DNA from: Stomoxys calcitrans
Lineage: Eukaryota; Arthropoda; Insecta; Diptera; Muscidae
Assembly (NCBI RefSeq): GCF_963082655.1
Contig: NC_081554.1
Location: 191,300,206-191,364,205 of the forward strand
Length of the DNA stretch: 64,000 bases
Direction: 5' to 3'
In this document: positions 45,952 through 56,727 of the stretch, piece by piece
Numbering within the stretch: the stretch's first letter is position 1
How the letters are laid out: every line of letters begins with the position of its first letter
The notes under the pieces: generated by a model
Databases searched by the model: none
Seen by the model: only the letters and a program-made list of their open reading frames with translations
What the model was told of the DNA's origin: nothing
Made by a program: the position numbers and the translations under genes

Positions 45952-45996
45952 GATGAAAAGAATCAATTGCTGGTCACAAATGTCTGGTTGAAATTG
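45952..45996 (+). CDS. nAChRalpha7: nAChR alpha subunit exon (45 bp), partial gene
   Basis: The exon encodes DEKNQLLVTNVWLKL, the start of the loop D/beta-2 region of nicotinic acetylcholine receptor subunits, with the conserved Trp. It is bounded by TTGCAG and GTAAGC, begins and ends in phase 0, and joins in frame to the next exon (EWNDMNLRW). Receptor subunits of this kind form pentameric, acetylcholine-gated cation channels in neuronal membranes. The 45 bp length and position are typical of this gene family. The exon encoding the preceding N-terminal part was not found. The alpha7 name rests on recalled residues in the later exons. Confidence 0.9.
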
Positions 45997-46295
45997 GTAA
46001 GCTAATTGATTTTAACTAAATTTTCATTTAAGCCATTAACCATAAGATTATTTTTGCATATTTACAAATTGTCTAAATAACTCTTAACAAAACTAAATGA
46101 TGCTCCTATTGGAGAGATACGATTTGGGTGATTATCTTTAAACAAATCATTGTGCTTTTGAAGCAGAGGGTTGGCCCTGCATGTTAGGTAGGAACTGCAT
46201 AGAAATTCATTGCGGAAAAGGAATTATTCGGTTAAAAGTCCTCCATTTTAAAAGGAGTGGTCATTTTAAAATATAACTACACCACAACTTTAATT
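45997..46295 (+). other. Intron start, no repeat recognised
   Basis: Begins with donor GTAAGCTAATTG. AT-rich, no other feature. Confidence 0.5.
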
Positions 46296-46605
46296 AGGTT
46301 AGGTAAGGTTGAAAAGAGGGTGCAGATGTTTATCTGCCCCATGCTACTATGAACATTGTATTGCAATATTTTTTTTAAATGACCTCCATTCGTGCGTTCT
46401 GCTGCTGTGGGGATGTCGAAGTGGCAGTAATGATAATGAAGATAGCACCCATGACGTTTAATGCCGATCTTCGATTGAACGATTGTCATCTTGAGTAGTC
46501 TGGAGGATATTCTTTGCTAGATGGCACCAAAGCTGCAAAGCTGATCTCTGCGGGGCGAGGACGATACACTGGATGTTTACCGCTTAGGTCATTTTGCTGC
46601 AATGG
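46296..46605 (-). pseudogene. LINE 3' end, reversed
   Basis: On the minus strand the right-hand LINE 3' terminus is recognisable: CAATACAATGTTCATAGTAG, CATGGGGCAGATAAAC, CTTTTCAACCTTACCTAACC. It corresponds to the 3' UTR of the insert at 32788-33341 (TGTCCATAGTGGCATGGGGC, TTTTCAACCTAACC). The remaining sequence is not recognisable as coding. Confidence 0.65.
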
Positions 46606-46881
46606 ATATCTGGACTGGCATCGAGCTCGGGAAAGAAGGATTATAGACAGGATGATCATAGAGCTTGTTCCCCATATGATGCTCTAAGTACCATACTATC
46701 TCTGAAGCTTTGCTTCATTACGTTAAGTGTGTAGGGGGCCAACATATCTGGACTGGCATCGAGCTCGGGAAAGAAGGATTATAGACAGGATGATCATAGA
46801 GCTTGTTCCCCATATGATGCTCTAAGTACCATACTATCTCTGAAGCTTTGCTTCATTACGTTAAGTGTGTAGGGGGCCAAC
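46606..46881. repeat. Perfect 138 bp tandem duplication
   Basis: 46606-46743 and 46744-46881 appear identical throughout, starting ATATCTGGACTGGCATCGAG and ending GTGTGTAGGGGGCCAAC. Found in the intron between the first two receptor exons. Confidence 0.92.
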
Positions 46882-47769
46882 ATAGTTCAGGATTTAGTAT
46901 GTCCGTGTTTGACGTTTAACAACTCCGAAGAGAAAATCAGAAACAAGTAAGAGTGCGCTAAGTTCGGCCGGGCCGAGTCCACCATGGTCCGTCCGTCCGG
47001 CCGTCTGTCTGTCGAAAGCACGCTAACTTTCGAAGGAGTAAAGATAGCCGCTTGAAATTTTATACAAATACTTCTCATGAGTGTAGGTCAGTTGGAATTG
47101 TAAATGGGTCAAATCGGTCCATGTTTTGATATAGCTGCCACATAAACCGATCTTGGGTCTTGACATCTTTAGCATCTAGAGGGCGCATTTTTCGTCCGAT
47201 TTGACTGAAATTTTGCACGTAGTGTTTTGATATCACTTCCAACAACTGTGCTAAGTATGGTTTAAATCGGTTCATAACCTGATATAGCTGCCATATAAAC
47301 CGATCTTGAGTCTTGACTTCTTGAGCCTCTAGAGGGCGCAATTCTAATCCGATTTGGAGAAATTTTGTACAACGGCTTCTCTCATGACCTTCAACATACG
47401 TGTCGAATATGGTCTGAATCGATCAATAGCTTGATACAGCTCCCATATAAAGCGGTCTCCTGATTTTGCTTCTTGAACCCCTACAAGGCGCAATTTTTAT
47501 CCGAATGAACTGAAATTTTACACAATGACTTCTACAATGTTCAGCATTCATTTATGGTCCCAATAGGACTATAACTTGATATAGCTCCAATAGCATAACA
47601 GTTCTTATTCAATATGCTTTGTTTGCCTAAAAAGAGATACCGCGCATAGATCTCGACAAATGCCGTCCATGGTGGAGGGTATATAAGATTCGGCCTGGCC
47701 GAACTCAGCACGCTCTTACTTGTTAAGGATAATTTGAACATCGTTCTCATGAAAAGAGAAATATTGGTC
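46882..47769 (-). repeat. Type A (DINE-like) elements, start fragment plus reversed copy
   Basis: A plus-strand start (AACAAGTAAGAGTGCGC, palindrome TTCGGCCGGGCCGAG at 46963-46977) is joined at about 46985 to a reversed copy beginning GTCCGTCCGGCCGTCTGTCTG. The reversed copy carries four monomers and ends CATGGTGGAGGGTATATAAG, TTCGGCCTGGCCGAA (47689-47703) and CTCTTACTTGTT. Confidence 0.75.
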
Positions 47770-47869
47770 ATAAATACAAAAGAATCCTTTTTAGACGGGA
47801 CAGTGTCCTTATTGAGTTCTTAGGAATTAAGAAGGTCCTTGGACTTCTTATTGGGTATATCGATTTTTC

Positions 47870-49160
47870 AGGTGGACGTCTTTGCGACCGGTAACGCGGT
47901 ATCTGGACACGATTTTGAGGCACCATCAGAAGTTGGTGAAATCTGACGTAGCCGAAAGGCTTGTCAGAAGTGGTGCAACGATAAACGTTACCCATAGTCG
48001 GAAATTAGTGAGTTCTTTCCTGAGCTAATTTTTTGCTGGAGTAGACGCTTTCTACTAATGAGCATGACCGCAAACTGATAGAATTGACGCTTTTAATTTT
48101 GATAGCTCAAATAGGACATGGGCTAATTCTATGCATATTATGGTACCAAAGACACTGTAGCCCATTTTCTCGAAGAGATTATCTCTTAACAGGAGTATTA
48201 GAAAACATAACCATAGGCTTACAGAATAGACACCTACTTCTACAACTCGATTAAGGCATGACCGCAGACTGATAGAATTGACGCTTTTAACTATGATAAC
48301 ACAAATAGGATGTGGGCTGATTTTATGCATATTATGACACCAAAGACACAGCAGCCCAATCCTCATGACAAGAGATTTTCTCTTTTCATGAGGATTGGAA
48401 AACATAACCACAGGCTAGCAGAATAAATACTTACTTCTACAACTCAATTAAGGCGTGGCCCAAAATTGATGGTTGGCTAAAGCCTTTTGGCTCAGAGAGA
48501 CTATGACTTCAGCCTTTTGGAATAGAAGCCTTTCTAGGATGGGGAGTGGACTGAGACAATGCGTTTCAGGTTTGCAAAGCCCAAGTAGCTAAGATTTTTA
48601 AGTAAGAAGAGCTCACTCATCCTAAGACCAAAACAGCATGATAACAGACTGGCAGAATATAAACTTTTTACGATGACTGCACGCATGAGTTATCCATTCC
48701 TGCAATGGCCAAGATCTTATTTCACAGATTCTCAAGGAGATGGACATATCTTACACTAACATAGACACACTCTATAAAGACTGCACGAATAGGGCTGACA
48801 TTATATATGAAGACTACACGTGGGGTAAGGCTATGCCGTCCATAGTGACCGAGGCCCAGCGGCCCATTTTCACAATAAGGAGAACATTCCTTGTCTTGAG
48901 CCTGAGAAAGTTTAACCACCGGGTGGTAAAAAAGATGATTTCTATGATGAAAAGTCAAATCTGTGTAACCTGAGGCTATAAGTTGCAGAGTGACCAAGAC
49001 TTGTGTTTTCTTTTCTCAAGGAGCTGGACATCTCTTACAAACTTTGAGAGCTTCACCTCAGGCTTGTGGATCAAACACCTTCTACAAAGAGTTCTCGAAA
49101 TTGTAATAGGGTGAGGATATAGGTTTCATGCTCATCAAAGCACTATGAAAGATTTTCTTG
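47870..49160. repeat. Degenerate tandem array, ~195-230 bp units
   Basis: Units beginning CATGACCGCAAACTGATAG (48063), CATGACCGCAGACTGATAG (48257), CGTGGCCCAAAATTGATGG (48454) and CATGAGTTATCC (48686) each end in a phrase like CTACAACTCRATTAAGG. The second and third share long blocks (TAGAATTGACGCTTTTAA, ATGCATATTATG, AAACATAACCA); later ones are weaker. AAGGAGATGGACATATCTTAC (48736) recurs as AAGGAGCTGGACATCTCTTAC (49019). Translations contain K/R-H-N-H-R-L words, possibly from a decayed protein, not identified. Confidence 0.6.
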
Positions 49161-51085
49161 GACACACTTTAGCATATCCCAAAGCCTTACAGCAGCGAGG
49201 AGATGACGTGAACCACTATTTTCCTTCAACATTTACTTCGGTCACTTACACATCTTATCATTTTGAACTACTGTAAAGGATTAAAGTAGCTGAACTTGTG
49301 CTGAGTAATATTCCAGAGTTAGTTTTTGCTATGTTCAAAATTTTCTGCAATATTTCCATAGAGACTTAAATATTCCTTTTTTATATTCCTTGCCAATCAC
49401 ACAGTCTTTCTTGCATGTCAGCCATGGACTTTGATGTAGTTTAAATGTTCTTACAAAAATAAACCAATATCTTGTTTTGTACCGTTTTGTGGTGGTTTTT
49501 GTTTATTTTACAATATTTTTAAATTGCACTTCCCTGACATAAAATATATCGATCAAATATCATTGCCATGGCTACTGAACTTCATTGTTGCTGTGCATGG
49601 AAAGGGGGAGGAAGAAATGCGTTTCTGAAGTAAACACAAATGTGATTGGTTCTGTATGCAAGGTACAGGGAGGATAAAGAAGGGCATAACCCTGCCATTT
49701 TTTATTCTCAATGGTCTGAGGTATCACACCCAAGCATATGGAATACTTCCGGGTTGTGTTTGTTTTCCTTCACTTTGTGGTAATTTGTTGAGAACATGCA
49801 AAATTATCCATAACCATAAGAAATGTTGTAGGCATGTAGCATTCATGCATACATACACATACACAAACGGGCACATGACACAAGCTGCTCATTCAATACA
49901 TTGAACTTTGGCGGTTTGGCAAGCATAAATAAAATACAATCATCATATGAAAATGAAAATGTAAAAACAAGGAAACAAACAACACAACAACAATTCAAAA
50001 GAAAATACAACGAAATCAAGTGAAATAATTTTCTACACACTCCATATACTCCAAGCAGCCAGCAAGCCATCCATACATCCAATCAGGCAGGCAGGCAGTC
50101 AGTCAGCCATCCATCCATCCATCCATCCATCTAACCAACCATCCACATTCACACAACACTCCATGGAACGAACCATTGCTTGAAACTGTAAAATGCATTA
50201 AAACTTATCTTGTGTTTGCATTTAATGTTGCTCCCTTGAATTTACGACAGTGAATGAATGAATGAACAACTGAACGAATGACTGTGATAATGGAAGTTTC
50301 TGCTCGTAACTAACAAACGATAAGGAAGTCACACGCACATGCATATGGAGACCAGCGATTGAATTTTGGGTGCCAGACTTTAAATAAAATACTAAAAATA
50401 AAAATCAAGTAAATTAAAAATATAAATAAAGAATAAAAAAAGGGGGGGATATTCAGTTAAGACTGCAAACTGGCCAACGATAGAGGGCTATGAACGAAAC
50501 CGTGAAATATGGGCCTGATACTGCTCTTTGGTACTGCAGCTGTAGAATGAAACAAAGTACCTAGCCATATACTTGATACTGACCTATTTTGGAATGGAAT
50601 AGAAAGGAAAGAAACTAAAAAAAGCCTTGATATCCTAACGGTCGTAGTTTGGTGGGAGTCAGTGCACGGTGTGGTATCAGGAGGTTCGAACTCTGACAAA
50701 TACTGCCGATATTGGTTACGCCTCCAGCCCTCCTTTATATACAATAAATCTCAGCTCAGTTCCTTAAGGAGTTGAAGAGAGAATACTAGATCTAAATGTA
50801 CTTAAAAGAAATAAACTTTAAATTAAATTTAAAATGTTTTCCATTGAAACCAAGCAATTTATTCATAAGCTATTTATAACAACCAAATCTTAATATCTAG
50901 TAACTCCATTATGCCCTCATGACTATGGGCCAAGTAAAAATTTGTGTTCTTAAAGACTTTTTGCCATTTATGCCCTTAAATAAATTATGCTCTTTCTCTG
51001 CCTTTTACTAATGCTTTTATACCTTTTTCTTGTTTCTTCCTTTTCTTTCATTTTTTTCCATTTTCGTTTTTTTTTTTTGGCACAG
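49161..51085 (+). other. Intron, simple repeats and acceptor
   Basis: Mostly AT-rich. A CATC run lies at about 50107-50131 and short GAATGAAT-like repeats follow at about 50255. The sequence GGAGGTTCGAACTCTG (50681) is a lone B-box-like match, with no credible tRNA structure. The last 60 bases are strongly pyrimidine-rich and end TTTTTGGCACAG. Confidence 0.6.
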
Positions 51086-51376
51086 GAATGGAACGATATG
51101 AACCTACGTTGGAACACTTCCGACTATGGTGGCATCAAAGATTTACGCATACCGCCACACCGGATATGGAAGCCGGATGTGCTGATGTACAACAGTGCCG
51201 ATGAGGGTTTCGATGGGACATATCAAACGAATGTGGTGGTGCGCAACAATGGTTCGTGTCTCTATGTCCCGCCGGGCATATTTAAGTCGACATGCAAAAT
51301 CGACATAACTTGGTTTCCATTTGATGATCAGCGTTGCGAAATGAAATTTGGCAGTTGGACATATGATGGATTTCAG
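51086..51376 (+). CDS. nAChRalpha7: nAChR alpha subunit exon (291 bp, Cys-loop)
   Basis: The 97 codons encode extracellular ligand-binding-domain sequence: [19 protein letters not shown] (loop A), [13 protein letters not shown], and the full Cys-loop with Cys at exon residues 70 and 84, spaced by 13. WTYDG (the loop B Trp) lies near the end. NTS (10-12) and NGS (55-57) are candidate N-glycosylation sites. The frame is uninterrupted and codon phase is 0 at both ends. [16 protein letters not shown] and YDGFQ agree with my recollection of insect alpha7 and differ from alpha5/alpha6, so alpha7 is preferred. The donor is CAG|GTTTGG, unusually poor. Confidence 0.95.
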
Positions 51377-51725
51377 GTTTGGCACAAACAAAAAAAAAAA
51401 AAAAACAGGAAACAAAATTAAAATTCCGAGTATTTCAAAAAAAAAAAAAAAAAAAGTAGAATAAAACAGAAAAAACTCTCGAAACTGGGATGTAAGATAC
51501 CAGGGAGTACAGTAGTTTCTGTTTGAAAAATTTAAGTTGATTTTAAGTTTATTTGTATGTTAAGCTAATTTAAAGTTTCTAAAAAAATAAAATAAAACAA
51601 AAAAATTAAATAAAATAAAATGAAGAAAAATACAATTAACATAAATAAAACAAAATAAAATAAAAAAAAAAATAAAATAAAAAAAAATAAAAAAAAAATA
51701 AAATTAAATAAAATTAAATAAAACT
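51377..51725 (+). other. Intron start, A-rich
   Basis: Starts GTTTGGCACAAAC, followed by A runs at 51390-51404 and 51438-51455, merging into the AAAAT array. Confidence 0.6.
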
Positions 51726-52608
51726 AAATAAAATAAAATAAAATAAAATAAAATAAAATAAAATAAAATAAAATAAAATAAAATAAAATAAAATAAAATA
51801 AAATAAAATAAAATAAAATAAAATAAAATAAAATAAAATAAAATAAAATAAAATAAAATAAAATAAAATAAAATAAAATAAAATAAAATAAAATAAAATA
51901 AAATAAAATAAAATAAAATAAAATAAAATAAAATAAAATAAAATAAAATAAAATAAAATAAAATAAAATAAAATAAAATAAAATAAAATAAAATAAAATA
52001 AAATAAAATAAAATAAAATAAAATAAAATAAAATAAAATAAAATAAAATAAAATAAAAAAAAAAAATAAAATAAAATAAAATAAAAATAAAATAAAATAA
52101 AATAAAATAAATAAATAAAATAAAATAAAATAAAATAAAATAAAATAAAATAAAATAAAATAAAATAAAATAAAATAAAATAAAATAAAATAAAATAAAA
52201 TAAAATAAAATAAAATAAAATAAAATAAAAACAAATAAAATAAAATAAAATAAAATAAAATAAAATAAAATAAAATAAAATAAAATAAAATAAAATAAAA
52301 TAAAATAAAATAAAATAAAATAAAATAAAATAAAATAAAATAAAATAAAATAAAATAAAATAAAATAAAATAAAATAAAATAAAATAAAATAAAATAAAA
52401 TAAAATAAAATAAAATAAAATAAAAAAGTAAAATAAAATAAAATAAAATAAAATAAAATAAAATAAAATAAAATAAAATAAAATAAAATAAAATAAAATA
52501 AAATAAAATAAAATAAAATAAAATAAAATAAAATAAAATAAAATAAAATAGAAAAAAAATAAAATAAAATAAAATAATATGAAATAATATAAAATAAAAT
52601 AAAATAAA
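51726..52608. repeat. AAAAT pentanucleotide array, ~880 bp
   Basis: Nearly uninterrupted (TAAAA)n on the plus strand. Small interruptions lie near 52055-52067 (poly-A), 52085, 52111, 52230 (ACAA), 52426 (AAAAGT) and 52550. The 303-codon frames on the minus strand (F-I-L-F-Y repeats) are translations of ATTTT and not genes. It lies in the intron between the 291 bp and 76 bp receptor exons. Confidence 0.97.
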
Positions 52609-54945
52609 AAAACATTTTGAACTTTTTAGTGCCAAAATGTTAAAACTTCAAAAAAAAATATCTTCTAGTCATCCAATATATATTGGGTTGCCCAAAAAGT
52701 AATTGCGGATTTTTAAAAAGAACGTAAATACATTTTTAATAAAACTTAGAATGAACTTTAATCAAATATACTTTTTTACACTTTTTTTCTAAAGCAAGCT
52801 AAAAGTAACAGCTGATAACTGAAGAAAGAATGCAATTACAGAGTCACAAGCTATGAAAAAATTTGTCAACGCCGACTATATAAAAATCCGCAATAACTTT
52901 TTGGGCAACCCAATACAACTAAGATGAACCGGTATCCTAAATTTTAGAGAGTCACTCAGTCTTTAAATAAAGTACCATTTTGAATCTTTAGTACCTAAAT
53001 GTACGAACTTCAAAAAAGTCTTCTGGTCGCCCGATAAATACTGTTAAGGTGTAACTATTTCGTAATTTTGAGACCTTTAGTTCAATCCGTAAATAAAGTA
53101 CCATTTTGTACGTTTAAGTACCAAAAATGTACATATTTCAAAAAAAAAAACTTCAAGTCATTCAGTATATACTGCCAAGGTACAATTTTGTATGGTTCAG
53201 TTCCGAATATAAATAGAATCTTCTAGTCGCCCGGACATACTGCCAAGATGTAGCTGCATCAAATTTCAGAGCTGTAGCTCTATCCGTAAATAAGGTACCA
53301 TTTTGTATGTTTTAGAACCTAAATGTACAAATTAAAAAAAAAATCTTCTAGGCACCCGGTACATTCTGCCAAGATGTACCTGTATCCCGATTTTCAGATA
53401 TATATTGTATGTTAAATGCAAAAATTAAAAAAAAAATCTTCAGGTCGCCCGAAATATACTCTCGAGTTGTAACTGTATCGCAATTTTGAGATCTTTAGTT
53501 CAATCCATAAAAAGGTACAATTTTGTCCGTTTTAGTACCAAAATTTCAAAAAAATCTTCTTGACACCCGGTACCAAATTTCAGAGATGTAGCTCAGTCTG
53601 TAAAGAAAGTACTATTTTGTACGGTTTAGTTCTAAAATGTACGAATATCCAAAAGAATACTTTTAGTTGCCCGGTACATACTGCTAAGATGTACCTGTAT
53701 CTCAAATTTCAGAGCTCTGTCCGATACATACTGCCAAAATGTACGAGTATACGAAATTTCGGAGCTGTAGCTCAATCTATAAAGAAAGTACCAAATAGTA
53801 CCAATTACAACACAAAAGTACGTTTTCTTCCACACTTCTGGTACGATTTCAGCATTTCGTATTTGGTACAACTTAGAGTATTTTTGTCAAGACTACTATA
53901 ATTTTTGCCAAATTATTTAATACTAACCGTCTCCGTTTACTATAAAAGTAAATAAGCTTTATCGTACTAATTAAAACTTTTTGGTACCAAAACATGCGGT
54001 ATATGAAACCAATCACTTAGACAGCCCACATTTATTTCATAGTTTGACCTACATGTTAAATTTCAGAGCTCTTGTTCAATCTATAAAGAAAGTACGAAAT
54101 TGTACTAAATACGGTACTAAACGTACGTTTATCCCATTTCCAGTACAATTTTTCATATTTTTTCTATCTACCCCCTTTTTTTGCAACAATAATCATTTAA
54201 GCCAAATTTTTAAGCTCTACCCAATCGCCCTATACAAAAATGCAAAAATCACCTATTTCGTACCGATTTTGGTAGTTTTTAGTACCTAAAAGTCCAAAAA
54301 TCCAAAAGTCCAAAAACTTATTTGGCCTCCCAATTAAGGTTGCCATAGCGTGCCTAAGTACCAAATTAAAGCTTTAGCTCAAATAACAAAAAAGGTACCA
54401 AAAAGTATCAATGCGGTACTAAATGTACTATTTCTCTGACCTCCGGTACGATTTTGGGAAATTTTTGTTAGTAAATCTTTTTTCGAAATATTTTTTTAAT
54501 TTGAGCCCAAAATCACAATTTTAGCCAAATCCGTTCGCGCAGGGTAAAAAATCTCCATTTCGTACCATTTGGTAGTTTTAAGTACGACCCAAGACCCAAA
54601 ACTTTACCAAAAAGTACCAATGCGGTACTGAACGTACTATTTCTTCGACTTCCGGCACGATTTTGGGAAATTTTTTGTAAACATATTTGATCAGTCAGCC
54701 AGTCCGTCAGTCACGGTAAAAAGTCACCACTGGGTAAAAAGTCACCATTTCGTACTATTTGGTACTTTTTATTTAGTACCTAAACGTGCGAATTTCACAA
54801 AATCCGGTCTTGCCATGCACCTATGATCCAAGACCCAAGACCCATATTCATGACCAAGTCCCAGTTTCATGGATCTAACTTTAGCCGTTTGGTCTGGGCT
54901 GGGTTGATCAGTCAGCCAAGCAGCTCTTTTATATATAGATAAACT
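52609..54945. repeat. Monomeric repeat element split by a MITE
   Basis: A diverged unit of about 150 bp is repeated with words such as AAAGTACCATTTTGTACG, TTTAGTACC, AATCTTCTAGTCGCCCGGTA, CATACTGCCAAGATGTACC and TTTCAGAGCTGTAGCTC. Later copies shorten. The right end has GATCAGTCAGCCAGTCCGTC, CAAGACCCATATTCATGACC, GGTCTGGGCTGGGTTGATC and AGCTCTTTTATATATAGAT, the last phrases familiar from dipteran repeats. The left end merges with the AAAAT array. ORFs 53560-54289 are repeat translations. Confidence 0.7.
52683..52913. mobile_element. Mariner-type MITE, 231 bp, with TA duplication
   Basis: Outer ends TTGGGTTGCCCAAAAAGTAA and its inverted complement, flanked directly by TA (52681-52682 and 52914-52915). 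Part of the interior (TGACAAATTTTTT... reversed) matches the copies at 37615 and 57902. Inserted within a monomer of the surrounding element. Confidence 0.92.
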
Positions 54946-55195
54946 AAAACCAAACAAATAAAATGCTATAAGATAAAATTAAATAAGAAATATAAAATAA
55001 AACAAAATAAGATTAAATGCAATAGTAAACATTTTAAACTTTTTATTTCTATTCTATTTAATTTTTTGTTTTTTTTTTTCATTATTTTCTTTTTGTTATT
55101 TTGTCTGTAAAAAATGTGCTTTATTGAAAAAAACAAAAAAAAAAAAAAACGAAATTTAAACAAAAATCTCATCTCAACTGTGTCTGTTTCGACAG
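54946..55195 (+). other. Intron end and acceptor
   Basis: A- and T-rich with poly-T (55071-55079) and poly-A (55135-55149), ending in CTGTGTCTGTTTCGACAG, a normal acceptor. Confidence 0.6.
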
Positions 55196-55271
55196 CTGGA
55201 TTTACAATTACAAGATGAAACTGGCGGTGATATCAGCAGTTACGTGCTCAACGGCGAGTGGGAACTACTGG
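55196..55271 (+). CDS. nAChRalpha7: nAChR alpha subunit exon (76 bp)
   Basis: Encodes LDLQLQDETGGDISSYVLNG then EWELL plus the first base of the next codon (phase 1 end). It continues directly from GSWTYDGFQ of the previous exon and leads toward the vicinal-Cys (loop C) region, which must lie in the following exon. The acceptor is CGACAG and the donor a strong GTGAGT. LDLQLQDE and WELL favour alpha7 over alpha5/alpha6. The downstream exons for loop C and membrane helices M1-M4 are not within the remaining 8.7 kb. Confidence 0.95.
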
Positions 55272-56417
55272 GTGAGTAGGTTATCTTTGTTTTGTGTGGA
55301 ATGCTGCTACGGCTTCAGCAAAAGCAGTAGCAGCAGCATACACAGCATATATACCAAAAATGCGAAATGACTCCCTTTTTGTAAATCAAATGAATCATGG
55401 CTACCCAACAAACAAACGAACCACCAACCCAAAACGACCACAACCCTCTCATCCTCAAAAACATATCAAGATAAAGTTTTTTCTTTTTTAACTTTCCCAA
55501 AATCACTGACATACCACAATAGGGCTCTGTCATTTTTTGTTGTTGTTTTCATTGTACTCTCATAGTACTTATCCATAGAGCGGAAACATGATGTTTGTTC
55601 TATTTCCGTTTCACATCTGCAATGAATAGGAAAGATCCCCCCATGCTACAAAAAAAAAACTGCAAATGAAACAGGAAACTCAAAAAAAAACCAGCACGCA
55701 TACACAAAGAACCCTATAACCACTCTCAATACAGACTCCCACACTTTATAGATGTGTGGTTTCATACGCCTACCCTCTTTAATCCTTGTAGACCTTTCAT
55801 CAAAAAGTAAACTCTTATCTAGAATTCTGTAACAAAAAAAAAAAAAAAAACGAAAAACATTGTTCCCTTCTAAAAGTAGCCAACTTTGTGTTCTGTGTGT
55901 CTGTTAGAGTATCTACAGCCTCTCGCTCTCCCTCTCAATGCATATCGATTAGCATTCAAAGTTCACTCTCGCCATTGGTGTGTGCGTGTGTGTAATGTAG
56001 ATGGCGAGTGATTGAGTGGAGAGACTTTTGCGTAAGAAAAATTATTGAAACATAAATGTTTGTAATGGTTGTTACTATAGTTGTTGTTGTTGTTGATGTT
56101 GTTATTGTAAATGTTGATGTTTTACTGCTGTTATTAATGTTGCCATACTTTTATTGTTTTTTTTTTTGAAATATTAAATGTGTACCCAGCCGAAGTAACT
56201 GAAAAATATAGAACATTGGCTTTTCCAATGATAACCATAATGGCACCGTACACAACATGCAATATGCCATAGGACATAGAAACACAACAAGCATAAAACC
56301 CAAAAATTTACACTCCACGAGTAAACGAATATTTTCAAAACTGTAAAAATAAAAAAACTACTTCGTTTAAAAAAAGACGAACAAATTCATATTCTTTGAC
56401 GAGGCGATGCAAATGCA
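55272..56417 (+). other. Intron, no repeat recognised
   Basis: Begins GTGAGTAGGTT. Contains poly-A (55832-55849), a (TG)n-like patch (55979-55993) and GTTGTTGTTGTTG (56081-56093). Short ORFs near 55294-55533 have no domain. Confidence 0.6.
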
Positions 56418-56727
56418 ATTTTTCCCCATGAACATTCCACTAAGGAACAGGAGCAAACTTCTCCCATTTCAATGAGTGCATTCCGATTCAAAGTTTAAGC
56501 TCAATGATAAGGGGCCTCCTTTATATAGCAGAGTCCGAACGGAGTGCCTCAGTGCGACACCTCTTTGGAGAGAAGTTTTACATGGCATAGTACATCACAA
56601 ATGTTACCAGCATTAGGAGGGGAAACCACCGCTGAAAATTTTTTCTGATGGTCTCACCAGGATTTGAACACAGGCGTTCAGCGTCAAGGGCTCTCTGAAC
56701 ATAACCTCTGCGATACGGTGGCCTCCA
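56418..56727 (-). mobile_element. Full-length tRNA-derived SINE
   Basis: On the minus strand, GGAGGCCACCGTATCGCAG (head; A box with changes), GTGTTCAAATCCTGGTGAG (B box), GTCGCACTGAGGCACTCCG, TATCATTGAGCTTAAAC and the tail ending ATGTTCATGGGGAAAAATTG. An extra sequence near 56690-56700 expands the head. It lies in decayed LINE sequence. Confidence 0.88.

Noticed and set aside
50640..50720. B-box-like GGTTCGAACTCTG as a tRNA or new SINE
   Set aside because: No matching A box at a plausible distance and no second copy in the window.
51704..52635. Two 303-codon minus-strand open frames rich in F, I, L and Y
   Set aside because: They are translations of the ATTTT array in two frames; no stop can occur in the pure repeat.
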